The notes under the pieces: model-generated | What the model saw: the letters and a program-made list of their open reading frames with translations, nothing else | Databases searched by the model: none | What the model was told of the DNA's origin: nothing | Made by a program: the position numbers and the translations under genes | Part shown: piece by piece, positions 6,114 through 6,563 of the stretch | Numbering within the stretch: the first letter of the stretch is position 1 | How the letters are laid out: each line of letters begins with the position of its first letter | From: an uncultured delta proteobacterium | GTDB lineage: Bacteria > Desulfobacterota > WTBG01 > CAIYCZ01 | Assembly (NCBI GenBank): GCA_903924805.1 | Contig: CAIYCZ010000523.1 | Span: 1 to 6,563 of the forward strand | Reading direction: 5' to 3' | DNA: 6,563 nucleotides

Positions 6114-6563
6114 TTAATCATCCCCTCCTCCTCCTGAGTGCACTGACCCTGCCAGTGCTTTTGCCTGCTCAAAGGTAAGTGGTTGTGCAATTCCCCCCTG
6201 ACGGTGACAGGAGAGGCAGACAAAGTTAAGGGTCAGCCCCAGTGCTTTTCCATTGCTGTCAAGTGCAACCGCTTTGCCATCAGCGGTGAACATCTCAGAG
6301 GGGCTGTTTGCATCCGTATTTATGGTAAACAGATGGGAACGCATATCACCTAATTTTAAACTCAGACTGTCCGGGTCCTGAAAGGAAATGCTTGCAGCGG
6401 ATTTAACGGCAAACGGCATATGGCAGTCAATACATTTGAGCCCTTGCATTCCCAGACCAATCGTCTTATCCGTATGGCAGACAGTGCATTCCTGCACAAT
6501 GGCCGTCCCTGATGCGTTCTGGTTATAGTGTGCTGAAGCGTGGGCGTTATGGCAGGTATCACA
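6114..6563 (-). CDS. Multiheme c-type cytochrome, C-terminal part (cut by window edge)
   Basis: The last 149 residues of a cytochrome are visible, and the frame stays open to the edge with a heme motif (CDTCH) on the very last bases. Four motifs are present: CDTCH, CTVCH, CIDCH and CLSCH. A GTG at 6497 is only an internal valine codon and not the start. The sequence matches the C-terminal third of the heptaheme cytochrome downstream: CHNPH/CHNAH, GKT/DKT.L.MQ, C..CHMPFA, GD.RSHL..I.T.A, MF..DG.A...DS.G, and a final C..CH. The full protein therefore probably also has about seven hemes and an N-terminal beta domain beyond the window. Differences are an extra stretch after the first visible heme (NQNASGTAIV) and a GGGGDD tail, whose codons double as a possible ribosome site. 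The hairpin downstream suggests it belongs to a separate or upstream transcription unit. Confidence 0.88.
   Translation of the reverse strand, partial: CDTCHNAHASAHYNQNASGTAIVQECTVCHTDKTIGLGMQGLKCIDCHMPFAVKSAASISFQDPDSLSLKLGDMRSHLFTINTDANSPSEMFTADGKAVALDSNGKALGLTLNFVCLSCHRQGGIAQPLTFEQAKALAGSVHSGGGGDD

Noticed and set aside
5826..6137. A 103-codon plus-strand frame in the intergenic gap
   Set aside because: It runs through both arms of the terminator hairpin and into the end of the upstream cytochrome, has no good ribosome site and no recognisable sequence.
6114..6497. Complete 127-residue gene starting at GTG 6497
   Set aside because: The frame is open upstream to the window edge with another heme motif, and no signal peptide follows 6497, so it is the tail of a longer gene.

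Overview
The window is a block of multiheme c-type cytochrome genes, all read from the minus strand, so transcription runs from the right end to the left. The complete genes carry 18 heme-attachment motifs and a partial gene at the right edge adds at least four. With a fused cytochrome c/cytochrome b membrane protein and an NHL propeller, this points to an anaerobic, respiring bacterium rich in cytochromes. Desulfobacterota relatives (Geobacter/Desulfuromonas-like) are the best guess, but Nitrospirota or other cytochrome-rich lineages are possible. Nothing here fixes the species.

Layout in transcription order. (1) 6563-6114: C-terminal part of a multiheme cytochrome. (2) 6113-5788: a 326-base gap with a possible 20-codon ORF, an inverted repeat and a strong hairpin that is probably a terminator. 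(3) 5787-4684: a secreted heptaheme cytochrome, paralogous to the partial one. (4) 4618-3845: a lipoprotein with a formylglycine-generating-enzyme-like (SUMF1) domain. (5) 3830-3753: a possible 25-codon ORF. (6) 3753-2791: an exported six-bladed NHL propeller. (7) 2794-923: an eight-heme cytochrome c domain fused to a five-helix cytochrome b domain. (8) 926-105: a membrane-anchored triheme cytochrome. (9) 47-1: the apparent start of another gene. Several junctions overlap (TAATG at 3753; ATGA at 2791-2794 and 923-926), so genes 3 to 8 look like one translationally coupled operon.

Likely joint role (inference): the fused cytochrome b/c protein takes electrons from the quinone pool in the inner membrane, as proposed for CbcL-type proteins of Geobacter. 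The triheme protein and the secreted heptaheme proteins carry them across the periplasm or outward. The heptaheme proteins have heme spacing reminiscent of the MtrA/DmsE family. The NHL and SUMF1-like proteins have no obvious redox centre and may act as scaffold or assembly partners. No porin, terminal reductase or regulator is visible, so direction, electron acceptor and substrate remain unknown.
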